The notes: generated by a model from the letters alone, not told the origin. A stretch of DNA of 64,000 bases from SVEL01 sp045125245 (GCA_045125245.1 JBGVNF010000118.1:1-64000), one strand, 5' to 3'; shown: positions 16,429-24,917, numbered from the stretch's first letter. A program made the numbers and translations.

Positions 16429-16797
16429 ATGGTTAGTAAAGATTGTAGAGCGGCTCTCCGCGAAAATAAGCATAGAAGATTACGTAATCGTTTTTCTGGT
16501 ACAGCTGAAAGACCACGTTTAGCAGTTTTTAGAAGCAATAATCATATGTACGCTCAGGTTATTGACGATACAGTTGGAAACACTTTAGTTGCTGCTTCAA
16601 CACTTGAGAAAGATGTTAAAGCTGAATTAGAGAAGACTAACAACGTTGATGCTGCTGCATACTTAGGTACTGTTATTGCTAAGAGAGCATTAGAAAAGGG
16701 TATTTCAACAGTTGTATTTGACAGAGGCGGATTCATTTATCAGGGAAAGATCAAGGCTTTAGCTGACGCTGCTAGAGAAGCCGGTCTCGAATTCTAA
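16429..16797 (+). CDS. rplR: 50S ribosomal protein L18 (uL18)
   Basis: L18 binds 5S rRNA together with L5. The 122 residues show the basic N-terminus (KHRRLRNRFSGTAERPRLAVF), the signature RSNNHMYAQVIDD, and the C-terminal FDRGGFIYQGKIKALADAAREAGL. AAAGGAG precedes the ATG. Confidence 0.98.
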   Translation: MVSKDCRAALRENKHRRLRNRFSGTAERPRLAVFRSNNHMYAQVIDDTVGNTLVAASTLEKDVKAELEKTNNVDAAAYLGTVIAKRALEKGISTVVFDRGGFIYQGKIKALADAAREAGLEF

Positions 16798-16815
16798 TAA
16801 GGAGGAAAACAACAA

Positions 16816-17325
16816 ATGAAACATACGATTATTGATGCTAGTCAGTTAGAATTAGAAGAAAAAGTAGTTAACATCAAGCGTGTAACTAAGGTTGTTAAGG
16901 GTGGTCGTCACTTCAGATTTGCAGCTTTAGTAGTTGTTGGAGACGGCAAAGGTCACGTAGGTGCAGGTTTAGGCAAGGCAATGGAAATTCCTGAAGCTAT
17001 TCGTAAGGGTAAAGAAGACGCTATGAAGAAGCTCGTTGAGGTTCCAATTGATGCAAACAACAGTATTCCTCATGATTTAGTAGGAAACTTTGGTAGTGCT
17101 TCAGTTTTACTTAAGAGAGCTCCAGAAGGTACTGGTATTATCGCTGGTGGTCCTGCTCGTAATGTATTAGAGCTTGCAGGTATCAAGAATATCCGTACAA
17201 AGTCATTAGGTTCAAACAATAAGCAGAACGTAGTTTTAGCTACAATTAAGGGCTTATCTGAATTAAAGACTCCTGAAGAAGTTGCTAAGCTTCGCGGTAA
17301 ATCTGTTGAAGAGATATTAGGCTAA
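16816..17325 (+). CDS. rpsE: 30S ribosomal protein S5 (uS5)
   Basis: S5 helps secure decoding accuracy; spectinomycin-resistance changes occur in its N-terminal loop in other species. The 169 residues include VTKVVKGGRHFRFAALVVVG (double-stranded RNA-binding fold), GHVGAGLGKA, and GPARNVLELAGI. AAGGAGG stands before the ATG. It is followed by rpmD as usual. Confidence 0.98.
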   Translation: MKHTIIDASQLELEEKVVNIKRVTKVVKGGRHFRFAALVVVGDGKGHVGAGLGKAMEIPEAIRKGKEDAMKKLVEVPIDANNSIPHDLVGNFGSASVLLKRAPEGTGIIAGGPARNVLELAGIKNIRTKSLGSNNKQNVVLATIKGLSELKTPEEVAKLRGKSVEEILG

Positions 17326-17341
17326 TAGGAGGTAATGTAAA

Positions 17342-17524
17342 ATGGCAGATAAGTTAAAGATTACATTAGTTAAATCACCAATTGGTGCGGTTCCAAAGCA
17401 TGTTAAGACAGTTGAAGCTTTAGGCTTAAAGAAGCTTAACAAGTCAGTAGAAATGCCTGATAACGCAGCAACAAGAGGAATGATTCAGCAGGTAAGACAT
17501 TTAGTTAAAGTTGAAGAAATCTAA
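17342..17524 (+). CDS. rpmD: 50S ribosomal protein L30 (uL30)
   Basis: L30 is a small 23S rRNA-binding protein absent from some bacteria. The 60 residues include KITLVKSPIGAVPKHVKTV and ALGLKKLNKSVEMPDNAATR, matching the family. TAGGAGG lies before the ATG. Confidence 0.97.
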   Translation: MADKLKITLVKSPIGAVPKHVKTVEALGLKKLNKSVEMPDNAATRGMIQQVRHLVKVEEI

Positions 17525-17547
17525 TGAATAAATAAGGAGGTGCAGTG

Positions 17548-17988
17548 ATGAATTTATCAAATTTACAGCCAGCAGATGGCTCAAAGCATAATGATAACTT
17601 CAGAAGAGGACGTGGCCACGGTTCAGGTAACGGTAAGACAGCTGGTAAGGGTCACAAGGGTCAGAAGGCACGTTCAGGAGCTACAAGACCAGGTTTTGAA
17701 GGTGGTCAGATGCCTTTATATAGAAGAATTCCTAAGAGAGGTTTCACAAACAGAAACACTCTTGAGATTATCGGTATCAACGTAAGCGCTCTTGAAGCTT
17801 TCGAGGCTGGTTCAGAGGTAACAGTTGAAACTCTCATTGAGGCTGGTATCGTAAAGAACCCAAGAGACGGCGTTAAGATTCTTGGTAACGGTGAACTTAC
17901 AAAGAAGCTTACAGTTAAAGCAAATGCTTTCTCAGCAGGCGCTAAGGAAAAAATCGAAGCTGTTGGTGGAACTTGCGAGGTGATCTAA
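17548..17988 (+). CDS. rplO: 50S ribosomal protein L15 (uL15)
   Basis: L15 is a late-assembly 50S protein with a long basic extension. The 146 residues have the glycine- and arginine-rich N-terminal half (RRGRGHGSGNGKTAGKGHKG) and the globular C-terminal domain. The ATG at 17548 was preferred to an in-frame GTG at 17545, since AAGGAGG ends 7 nt before it. Its stop overlaps the secY start (TAATG). Confidence 0.98.
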   Translation: MNLSNLQPADGSKHNDNFRRGRGHGSGNGKTAGKGHKGQKARSGATRPGFEGGQMPLYRRIPKRGFTNRNTLEIIGINVSALEAFEAGSEVTVETLIEAGIVKNPRDGVKILGNGELTKKLTVKANAFSAGAKEKIEAVGGTCEVI

Positions 17989-19352
17989 TGTTTAAGACAT
18001 TTAAGAACGCACTCAAAGTTAAAGAGATAAGACAAAAGCTTTTATATACTTTCATAATGATGGTAATTGTCCGTATCGGATGTCAGCTCCCAATTCCGGG
18101 AACAAGTCAGTCAGCTATCCAGTCAGTAATGGGTAGCTTGGCTGCAAGTGACGCATATAGCTTTTTCAGTGCTTTCACAGGTGGTTCATTAGAAAAAATG
18201 TCGGTGTTTGCTCTTAGTATTACACCATATATTACATCTTCAATTATTATGCAGCTTTTAACAATAGCTATTCCAAAGCTTGAAGAGATGCAGAATGAAG
18301 GCGAATCAGGAAGAAAGAAAATTCAGGAGATTACAAGATATGTTACAGTAGCTCTTGCAGTTGTTGAATCAATTGCTATGGCAATTGGTTTTGGTAACCA
18401 GGGAGTATTTGGTAATGTAAAAGCAATGTCTGGTATGAGATATTTCTTCACAATGTTTACAGTAGTTGTAACAATGACAGCTGGTTCTGCTGTACTTATG
18501 TGGATCGGTGAAAGAATTACTGAGAAGGGTGTTGGTAACGGTATATCAGTCATCCTTATGATTAATATTATTGCAAGAATTCCAAGTGACCTTTATGCAT
18601 TATATGTAACAAAGGTTCAGATTACAGAGACTAATGGACGTTCTCTTGGTGGTGCTGCATTAGCTGCATTTATCATTGTATTCGTTATCGTTGCAATGAT
18701 AGCATTTGTAGTTGCATTACAGGCTGCTCAGAGAAAGATTCCAGTACAGTACGCTAAGAAGGTACAGGGAAGACAGATGGTTGGTGGCAATTCAAGCCAT
18801 ATTCCATTAAAGGTTAATACAGCCGGTGTAGTTCCAGTTATCTTCGCTTCATCATTAATGCAGTTCCCAATCATTATCGCATCAATGTTTGGCAAGGCTG
18901 CTGGTTATGGATCAGTTGGAGGTACAATCCTTAAGGTATTAAATTCAGGTTCATGGTTTAATACAAAGAGCCTTAAGGAGTTTGCATTTACAGGTGGATT
19001 TGTTCTTTATGCAATCCTCGTAATCGCATTTGCATACTTCTATACATCAATTACTTTCAACCCAATTGAGGTTGCTAATAATATGAAGAAGTCAGGTGGC
19101 TTTATCCCTGGTATCAGACCTGGTAAGCCAACAGAAGAATACTTAACAAGAATATTGAATTATGTCGTATTCATCGGAGCAATCGCATTATTAATTATTG
19201 CAGGACTTCCAATTGTATTCTCAGGTGTATTTAGTGCGAGTGTATCATTTGCAGGTACTTCATTAATCATCGTAGTAGGTGTTATACTTGATTGTATAGC
19301 AAAGATTGAATCTATGATGGTAGTTCGTAACTATAAAGGATTTTTAGGCTAA
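17988..19352 (+). CDS. secY: Protein translocase channel subunit SecY
   Basis: SecY is the pore of the Sec translocon in the cytoplasmic membrane, working with SecE, SecG and SecA. The 454 residues contain ten hydrophobic segments. Diagnostic stretches are RIGCQLPIPG near the plug side, FALSITPYITSSIIMQLL, RKIPVQYAKKVQGRQMVGG in the C4-C5 cytoplasmic loops, and GGFIPGIRPGKPTEEYL. The ATG at 17988 overlaps the rplO stop and has GAGGTG before it; an in-frame start at 17973 lies inside rplO and is less likely. The gene ends before a GC-rich hairpin. Confidence 0.98.
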   Translation: MFKTFKNALKVKEIRQKLLYTFIMMVIVRIGCQLPIPGTSQSAIQSVMGSLAASDAYSFFSAFTGGSLEKMSVFALSITPYITSSIIMQLLTIAIPKLEEMQNEGESGRKKIQEITRYVTVALAVVESIAMAIGFGNQGVFGNVKAMSGMRYFFTMFTVVVTMTAGSAVLMWIGERITEKGVGNGISVILMINIIARIPSDLYALYVTKVQITETNGRSLGGAALAAFIIVFVIVAMIAFVVALQAAQRKIPVQYAKKVQGRQMVGGNSSHIPLKVNTAGVVPVIFASSLMQFPIIIASMFGKAAGYGSVGGTILKVLNSGSWFNTKSLKEFAFTGGFVLYAILVIAFAYFYTSITFNPIEVANNMKKSGGFIPGIRPGKPTEEYLTRILNYVVFIGAIALLIIAGLPIVFSGVFSASVSFAGTSLIIVVGVILDCIAKIESMMVVRNYKGFLG

Positions 19353-19369
19353 TAATAGCCGTTGCAATT

Positions 19370-19394
19370 AAACATAATAGCCCGCGGCATTGTA
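19370..19394 (+). terminator. GC-rich hairpin between secY and adk
   Basis: GCCCGCGG and CCGCGGGT form a strong stem around CATTGTA. Only a short TTAG follows, so it may be an mRNA processing or stability hairpin or a partial terminator. Confidence 0.5.
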
Positions 19395-19499
19395 CCGCGG
19401 GTTAGTGTGTTTTAGTAAATCGCAGTTGAAAGTCGACTATGATTCAGTTTATTACAATAAAAAAACTATAGAAAAATATTAATGTTAGGAGGAAAGTAT

Positions 19500-20141
19500 A
19501 TGAAGATTATTATGTTAGGTGCTCCTGGTGCTGGAAAAGGTACACAGGCTAAGATGCTTGCTGATAAGTATATGATTCCACATATCTCAACAGGAGATAT
19601 TTTTAGAGCAAATATTAAGAATGGTACAGAGCTTGGTCAGAAGGCTAAGACATATATGGATCAGGGACTTTTAGTTCCAGATGAGCTTGTATGTGATTTG
19701 GTTGTAGATAGAGTTCAGCAGGAGGATTGTAAGGAAGGTTACATCCTTGACGGTTTCCCAAGAACTATTCCACAGGCAGAAGCTTTAGATGCAGCTCTTG
19801 CAAATATCGGCTCAAAGATTGACTATGCTGTAAACGTTGAGGTTCCAGATGAGAACATCGTAAACAGAATGTCAGGTAGAAGAGCTTGTGTTGCATGTGG
19901 TGCAACATATCATATAGTACACAGCCCTACAAAAGAAGAGGGTATCTGTGATAGATGTGGTAAGGAGTTAATCGTAAGAGAAGACGACAAGCCAGAGACA
20001 GTTACAAAGCGTTTAAATGTATATCATGAGCAGACACAGCCATTAATCGACTACTACACAAAGCAGGGTGCTTTAAAAGAGGTTGATGGAACAATGAACA
20101 TGGACGAAGTATTTAACGCTATCGTTAATATTTTAGGCTAA
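19500..20141 (+). CDS. adk: Adenylate kinase
   Basis: Adenylate kinase interconverts ATP plus AMP with two ADP in the cytoplasm. The 213 residues carry the P-loop GAPGAGKGTQ (about 7-16), the AMP-site DGFPRT, and the long LID domain with a four-cysteine zinc knuckle (CVACG...CDRCG), typical of Gram-positive enzymes. The ATG at 19500 was chosen over 19482 because AGGAGG lies 7 nt before it and MKIIMLG begins most homologues. It sits between secY and map, as in Bacillus. Confidence 0.98.
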   Translation: MKIIMLGAPGAGKGTQAKMLADKYMIPHISTGDIFRANIKNGTELGQKAKTYMDQGLLVPDELVCDLVVDRVQQEDCKEGYILDGFPRTIPQAEALDAALANIGSKIDYAVNVEVPDENIVNRMSGRRACVACGATYHIVHSPTKEEGICDRCGKELIVREDDKPETVTKRLNVYHEQTQPLIDYYTKQGALKEVDGTMNMDEVFNAIVNILG

Positions 20142-20163
20142 GCAGGTCCTGGAGGATATAGAT

Positions 20164-20913
20164 ATGGTTTCTATAAAATCTCAAAGCGAAATTGCTCTTA
20201 TGAGAGAGGCAGGAAAGATTCTTGCTAAGGTTCATGAGGAACTTAAAGATGCTATTAGACCTGGAATGTCTACATTAGACATTGATAGACTTGGCGAAAA
20301 AATCATCCGTGGATATGGATGTATTCCTTCATTTTTAAATTATAATGGCTATCCTGCTTCAATCTGTGTCTCAGTAAATGATGAAGTGGTACACGGAATT
20401 CCTCATAAGGATCATATACTTTATGAAGGAGATATAGTTAGTCTTGATGCGGGAGTTATCTACAAGGGATATCATGCTGATGCAGCAAGAACATACGGAG
20501 TAGGTAAAATCAGTGATGAAGCAGCGAAACTTATAGAAGTTACAAAGCAAAGCTTTTTTGAAGGAATTAAAATGGCAAAAGATGGTAATCATTTACATGA
20601 CATATCAAATGCAATTGCAGATTACTGTGAGAGCTTTGGTTATGGAGTGGTAAGGGATTTGGTAGGCCATGGAATAGGTAAAAACTTACACGAAGACCCA
20701 CAGATTCCAAACTTCCATCAGAGAAGAAGAGGAATTAAGCTTCAGAAGGGAATGACACTTGCTATCGAACCAATGGTAAACGCAGGAACATATGAAGTTG
20801 CTTGGTTGGATGATGATTGGACAGTTGTTTCCGATGATGGTTCATTATCAGCTCACTACGAGAATACAATTCTTATTACAGACGGTGAGCCAGAGATTTT
20901 AACAATTCTTTAA
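20164..20913 (+). CDS. map: Type I methionine aminopeptidase
   Basis: MetAP removes the initiator methionine from nascent proteins. The 249 residues contain the five metal ligands in order: the two Asp of SLDAGVIYKGYHADAART, the His of VGHGIGKNLHE, the Glu of LAIEPMV, and the Glu of AHYENTI. No zinc-finger or linker extension is present at the N-terminus. GGAGG precedes the ATG. It lies between adk and infA. Confidence 0.98.
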   Translation: MVSIKSQSEIALMREAGKILAKVHEELKDAIRPGMSTLDIDRLGEKIIRGYGCIPSFLNYNGYPASICVSVNDEVVHGIPHKDHILYEGDIVSLDAGVIYKGYHADAARTYGVGKISDEAAKLIEVTKQSFFEGIKMAKDGNHLHDISNAIADYCESFGYGVVRDLVGHGIGKNLHEDPQIPNFHQRRRGIKLQKGMTLAIEPMVNAGTYEVAWLDDDWTVVSDDGSLSAHYENTILITDGEPEILTIL

Positions 20914-20932
20914 TAGATGGAGGTTTTAGAAT

Positions 20933-21151
20933 ATGGCAAAGACAGACGTTATTGAAATAGAAGGAACAGTATTAGAGAAGTTACCTAATGCAATGTTCAA
21001 GGTAGAGTTAGAGAACGGTCATCAGGTTTTCGCACATATCAGCGGAAAGCTTCGTATGAATTTCATCCGAATCATTCCAGGTGATAAGGTTACAATAGAA
21101 CTTTCACCATACGACTTATCAAAAGGCAGAATAGTATGGAGAGATAAATAA
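20933..21151 (+). CDS. infA: Translation initiation factor IF-1
   Basis: IF-1 occupies the 30S A site during initiation. The 72-residue OB-fold protein has the family length and motifs (MAKTDVIEIEGTVLEKLPNA, HISGKLRMNFIRI, SPYDLSKGRIVWR). GGAGG stands 9 nt before the ATG. A hairpin and a duplicated repeat follow immediately after its stop codon. Confidence 0.98.
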   Translation: MAKTDVIEIEGTVLEKLPNAMFKVELENGHQVFAHISGKLRMNFIRIIPGDKVTIELSPYDLSKGRIVWRDK

Positions 21152-21250
21152 GTTCAAAGTTTCGTAGAAACTTTGAACAGTCCGAACGGAAGTGAGGACC
21201 CCCGCCAAAATTTTGAACAGTCCGAACGGAAGTGAGGACCCTAGCCAAGG
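21152..21250 (+). repeat. Hairpin plus duplicated module after infA
   Basis: GTTCAAAGTTTC pairs with GAAACTTTGAAC (21152-21178). It is followed by a module of about 30 bp (TTTGAACAGTCCGAACGG and following bases) that occurs twice, at about 21173-21201 and 21212-21241. Inside each, GTCC pairs with GGAC. The same plan with different stem bases (GCTC/GAGC) is seen at 15156-15210. It could serve as the end of the spc transcript, although no T-run is present. Confidence 0.7.
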
Positions 21251-21294
21251 ATTCCGAGTGTTATAATAAATTTGTAAATTCTGTAAATTAGTAC

Positions 21295-21326
21295 TTGCAA
21301 TTTGACAAATGCTATGTTACTATAAT
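21295..21326 (+). promoter_or_regulatory. Probable promoter upstream of rpmJ
   Basis: TTGCAA (21295-21300) with TACTAT (21318-21323) at 17 bp is one reading. TATAAT lies at 21321-21326, but TTGACA (21302-21307) is only 13 bp from it. The context TACTTGCAA is shared with the S10 promoter. A promoter is likely; the exact hexamers are not settled. Confidence 0.5.
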
Positions 21327-21358
21327 ACTCGGACTTTTTTTGAAAGGAGGATTTTACT

Positions 21359-21472
21359 GTGAAGGTTAGATCATCAGTTAAACCAATTTGCGAAAAATGC
21401 AAAATCATTAAGAGAAAAGGAAGCATTAGAGTAATCTGTGAAAATCCAAAGCACAAGCAGAGACAGGGCTAA
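21359..21472 (+). CDS. rpmJ: 50S ribosomal protein L36 (bL36)
   Basis: L36 is the smallest 50S protein, with 37 residues. It reads MKVRSSVKPICEKCKIIK at its start and ENPKHKQRQG at its end. It has the zinc-ligand pattern CxxC...C...H of the zinc-binding form. It starts with GTG, preceded by AAAGGAGG at 7 nt. It lies in the expected place between infA and rpsM, but is separated from rpsM by 299 nt. Confidence 0.97.
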   Translation: MKVRSSVKPICEKCKIIKRKGSIRVICENPKHKQRQG

Positions 21473-21771
21473 TTATATAGCGTCTTTGTGATGTAATCGC
21501 GGTTGTAAAACAACTACGGTTATATTTGTATGCGGCTGCAGCGATGGAACACCAGGATGCGTGTGACTATAATACTCTCAATTAGGAGCACGAGAAATGA
21601 TGGGAAATTGCTTAACTATAAACGGAATTGTACTTATATAAGAAGAATTCCTCACATTGAGAAGAAGCGTTGGGCTACGCACACATTTCAGACGTTCATT
21701 GAACGGGCTGCGCAAGTAATGGTTCTTTATTACTATTTAATTAAGAATATTTTGATGGAGGTGTAATACAC
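21473..21771 (+). promoter_or_regulatory. 299-nt region before rpsM with a possible alpha-operon promoter
   Basis: Most Firmicutes have rpsM directly after rpmJ. Here TGGAAC (21545-21550) and TATAAT (21568-21573) are 17 bp apart. TATAATACTC with its preceding AC repeats the sequence seen at the rpmJ promoter. About 200 nt of leader would follow, with small inverted repeats such as GTTGTAAAACAAC upstream. A short frame at 21530-21766 has no ribosome binding site or family resemblance and is not called. Regulation of alpha operons by S4 is known in other bacteria; here it is only a possibility. Confidence 0.45.
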
Positions 21772-22140
21772 ATGGCTCGTATTTCAGGTGTAGACTTACC
21801 AAGAGAAAAGCGTATTGAAATCGGATTAACTTACATTTACGGTATCGGTAGAGTAACAGCTACAAAGATTCTTGAAGCTGCTGGCGTAAATCCAGATACA
21901 CGTGTTAGAGACTTAACAGATGATGAAGTTAAGAAGATTAGTGCTGTAATCGATGAGAATCACACTGTAGAAGGTGATTTAAGAAGAGAAATCATCATGA
22001 ACATCAAGAGATTACAGGAAATCGGATGCTACAGAGGTATCCGTCATAGAAAGGGACTTCCAGTTCGTGGTCAGAAGACAAAGACAAACGCTAGAACAAG
22101 AAAAGGTCCTAAGAAGACAGTTGCTGGTAAGAAGAAATAA
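21772..22140 (+). CDS. rpsM: 30S ribosomal protein S13 (uS13)
   Basis: S13 lies in the 30S head, bridging to the 50S subunit and contacting P-site tRNA. The 122 residues include MARISGVDLPREKRIEIGLT, IYGIGRVTATKILEAAG, and the basic tail RGQKTKTNARTRKGPKK. GGAGGTG precedes the ATG. It starts the alpha-operon part of the cluster. Confidence 0.98.
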   Translation: MARISGVDLPREKRIEIGLTYIYGIGRVTATKILEAAGVNPDTRVRDLTDDEVKKISAVIDENHTVEGDLRREIIMNIKRLQEIGCYRGIRHRKGLPVRGQKTKTNARTRKGPKKTVAGKKK

Positions 22141-22243
22141 GTTTAATAAACTTATGACAGCTTAGTATGTGAAAAATCGCATACATTATTATAATGAAAC
22201 AAATAACGAAAAATTAGATACCCATAAGGGAGGTTAGTTTAAA

Positions 22244-22636
22244 ATGGCTAAAGTTACAAAGAAAGTGACAAAAAAGCGTGTAAAGAAAAACGTTGAACGC
22301 GGACAGGCACATATTCAGGCATCTTTCAACAATACAATTGTTACATTAACAGATGCTGAAGGTAATGCATTATCTTGGGCAAGTGCTGGTGGTCTAGGAT
22401 TTAGAGGTTCAAAGAAATCTACTCCTTATGCAGCTCAGATGGCAGCAGAAACTGCTACTAAGGCAGCTTTAGTGCACGGCTTAAAGTATGTAGATGTAAT
22501 GGTTAAGGGACCAGGTTCAGGAAGAGAAGCAGCAATTCGTGCTCTCTCAGCTTGCGGTCTTGAAGTAACAAGTATTAAGGACGTTACTCCAGTTCCACAT
22601 AACGGATGTCGCCCACCAAAGCGTAGAAGAGTCTAA
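22244..22636 (+). CDS. rpsK: 30S ribosomal protein S11 (uS11)
   Basis: S11 is on the 30S platform near the E site and Shine-Dalgarno helix. The 130 residues include GQAHIQASFNNTIVTLTD, GFRGSKKSTPYAAQMAAE, and the C-terminal DVTPVPHNGCRPPKRRRV. GGGAGG precedes the ATG. About 100 nt of untranslated sequence separates it from rpsM, with no clear hairpin terminator. Confidence 0.98.
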   Translation: MAKVTKKVTKKRVKKNVERGQAHIQASFNNTIVTLTDAEGNALSWASAGGLGFRGSKKSTPYAAQMAAETATKAALVHGLKYVDVMVKGPGSGREAAIRALSACGLEVTSIKDVTPVPHNGCRPPKRRRV

Positions 22637-22657
22637 TCTAATAGGAGGTGCAGATAA

Positions 22658-23251
22658 ATGGCAGTAAATAGAGTTCCAGTTCTTAAAAGATGTAGATCAC
22701 TTGGTTTGGATCCTATCTATTTAGGAATCGACAAGAAGTCAAATAGAGAATTAAAGAGAGCAAATAAGAAGATCAGCGAGTACGGTCTTCAGTTAAGAGA
22801 AAAGCAGAAGGCTAAATTCATCTATGGTGTATTAGAGAAGCCTTTCAGAAATTTATTTGAGAAGGCTCAGAAGATGCAGGGTCGTTCAGGTGAAAACCTT
22901 ATGACACTCCTTGAGCTTAGACTTGATAACGTAATTTTCCGTTTAGGATATGCTAGAACAAGAAAAGAAGCTAGACAGATCGTTGACCACAAGCACGTAT
23001 TAGTAAACGGCAAGTGTGTAAACATCCCTTCATACCTTGTTAAGGCTGGCGATGTTATCGAAATTAAGGAAAAGAATAGAGATTCTCAGAGATATAAGGA
23101 TATCCTCGAAGTAACAGAAGGAAGACTTGTTCCAGAGTGGCTTGAGGCTGATCATGATAACTTCAAGGGTTCTGTTAAGCAGGTACCTACAAGAGATATC
23201 ATTGATGTTCCTGTGGACGAAATGCTTATCGTCGAGTTATATTCTAAGTAA
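22658..23251 (+). CDS. rpsD: 30S ribosomal protein S4 (uS4)
   Basis: S4 nucleates 30S assembly and lines the mRNA entry. The 197 residues carry the S4 RNA-binding domain (LDNVIFRLGYARTRKEARQ, VNGKCVNIPSYLVKAGD). The N-terminus has a single Cys and so is of the zinc-free form. In Bacillus subtilis rpsD lies elsewhere; its place here between rpsK and rpoA matches E. coli and Clostridia. Confidence 0.98.
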   Translation: MAVNRVPVLKRCRSLGLDPIYLGIDKKSNRELKRANKKISEYGLQLREKQKAKFIYGVLEKPFRNLFEKAQKMQGRSGENLMTLLELRLDNVIFRLGYARTRKEARQIVDHKHVLVNGKCVNIPSYLVKAGDVIEIKEKNRDSQRYKDILEVTEGRLVPEWLEADHDNFKGSVKQVPTRDIIDVPVDEMLIVELYSK

Positions 23252-23283
23252 TTCGATTAATCCAAAGAAGGAGGGGCTTTACA

Positions 23284-24243
23284 GTGTTCGATTTTGAGAA
23301 ACCAAATATTGAGATTGTAGAAATCTCAGAAGACAAGAAATATGGTAAGTTTGTTGTTGAACCACTTGAAAGAGGATATGGTACAACACTTGGTAATTCT
23401 TTAAGAAGAATTATGCTTTCCTCATTACCAGGCGCTGCTGTTAGCCAGGTTAAGATTGAGGGCGTTCTTCATGAGTTTACATCAATTCCTGGAGTAAAGG
23501 AAGATGTAACAGAGATTATCATGAATCTTAAGAGCTTATCTATTAAGAATAACAGCGAAACAAATGAACCTAAAGTAGCATACATCGAATTCAGCGGTGA
23601 AGGTGTTGTAACAGCAGCAGATATTCACGCAGACGCTGATATTGAGATATTAAATCCTGATTTGGTTATTGCTACACTTAATGGTGGCGCAGATAGCAAA
23701 TTGTACATGGAACTTACTATCACAAAGGGTAGAGGCTATGTAAGTGCTGATAAGAATAAGAATGATGATTTACCAATCGGTGTTATCGCCGTTGATTCAA
23801 TCTACACTCCAGTTGAGAGAGTGAACTTATCTATTCAGAACACACGTGTAGGTCAGATTACTGACTACGATAAGCTTACATTAGATGTATACACAAATGG
23901 TACATTAGCTCCAGACGAGGCTGTTTCTTTAGCAGCTAAGGTATTAAGCGAGCATTTAAGCTTATTCATTGATCTTTCTGAAATCGCAGACAAGGCTGAT
24001 GTCATGGTTGAGAAGGAAGAAAGCGAAAAGGAAAAAGTTTTAGAGATGAACATTGATGAGTTAGAATTATCAGTTCGTTCATACAACTGCTTAAAGAGAG
24101 CAGGTATCAATACTGTAGAAGAGCTTACAAATAAGACTTCAGAAGATATGATGAAGGTTAGAAACTTAGGCCGTAAGTCACTTGAAGAAGTACTTGCAAA
24201 GCTTAAGGAGTTAGGCTTACAGTTAAAGGCAGGAGACGAGTAA
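23284..24243 (+). CDS. rpoA: RNA polymerase alpha subunit
   Basis: Alpha dimerises to start RNA polymerase assembly and reads UP elements and activators with its C-terminal domain. The 319 residues hold the N-terminal domain (VEPLERGYGTTLGNSLRRIM at about 22-41) and a linker rich in Glu and Lys (about 235-255). The C-terminal domain has SVRSYNCLKRAGINTVEEL and RNLGRKSLEEV. It starts with GTG after GGAGGGGC, TTACA, placing MFDFEKPNIE at the N-terminus. It lies between rpsD and rplQ. Confidence 0.98.
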   Translation: MFDFEKPNIEIVEISEDKKYGKFVVEPLERGYGTTLGNSLRRIMLSSLPGAAVSQVKIEGVLHEFTSIPGVKEDVTEIIMNLKSLSIKNNSETNEPKVAYIEFSGEGVVTAADIHADADIEILNPDLVIATLNGGADSKLYMELTITKGRGYVSADKNKNDDLPIGVIAVDSIYTPVERVNLSIQNTRVGQITDYDKLTLDVYTNGTLAPDEAVSLAAKVLSEHLSLFIDLSEIADKADVMVEKEESEKEKVLEMNIDELELSVRSYNCLKRAGINTVEELTNKTSEDMMKVRNLGRKSLEEVLAKLKELGLQLKAGDE

Positions 24244-24350
24244 TCGTTCCACGTGCATATAATGTACGTTAAAGTAATTTATGGAAATAGATGTTCAGAT
24301 AGTAAGACCAAAGGGCATTCTGAAGATCCCACAAATGGAGGTAAAATAAA

Positions 24351-24887
24351 ATGGCTGGATATAGAAAGCTTAGTAGAGAAACATCAGTAAGAAAGGCATT
24401 AATCAGAGCACAGGTAACAAGCTTACTTGAGCATGGTAAGATCCGCACAACAGAAGCTAAGGCTAAGGAAATCCGTAAGGAAGTTGAGCACTTAATCGCA
24501 CTTGCAGTTAAGGAAAAGGATAACTTCGAGGAAGTAACAGTTAAGGCTAAGGTTGCTAAGAAGGATGCTGATGGCAAGAGAGTTAAAGAAGTAGTAGACG
24601 GTAAGAAGGTTACAGTTTACGAAGAAGTTGAGAAGACAATTAAGAAGGATCTTCCTTCAAGACTTCATGCTAGAAGACAGATGAACAAGGTTCTTTACAC
24701 AGTAAAGGAAGTTCCAACAGATGCTGCTGGTAAGAAGAGAAACACAAAGGTTGTTGACTTAACAGATAAGTTATTCAATGAATATGCTCCAAAGTATGCA
24801 AATCGTAAGGGTGGTTACACAAGAATCGTGAAGATCGGCCTTAGAAAAGGTGATGCAGCTATGGAAGTTCTCATCGAGTTAGTTTAA
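24351..24887 (+). CDS. rplQ: 50S ribosomal protein L17 (bL17), long form
   Basis: L17 is placed near the tunnel exit. The family usually has 112-130 residues, but this one has 178. The core (MAGYRKLSRETSVRKALIRA, then RLHARRQMN, and the end KGGYTRIVKIGLRKGDAA) is intact. The extra length is a Lys/Val/Glu-rich insert at about residues 63-106, and a smaller one (VPTDAAGKKRNTK) follows. Long L17 proteins are known in this bacterial family. It is the last gene of the cluster and a terminator follows. Confidence 0.97.
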   Translation: MAGYRKLSRETSVRKALIRAQVTSLLEHGKIRTTEAKAKEIRKEVEHLIALAVKEKDNFEEVTVKAKVAKKDADGKRVKEVVDGKKVTVYEEVEKTIKKDLPSRLHARRQMNKVLYTVKEVPTDAAGKKRNTKVVDLTDKLFNEYAPKYANRKGGYTRIVKIGLRKGDAAMEVLIELV

Positions 24888-24917
24888 TTAAATATTAAGG
24901 CGTGAGCCATATATATT

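Noticed and set aside
21530..21766. 78-codon frame between rpmJ and rpsM
   Set aside because: It has no ribosome binding site and no family resemblance. It overlaps the proposed promoter region and reads as chance coding in a leader.
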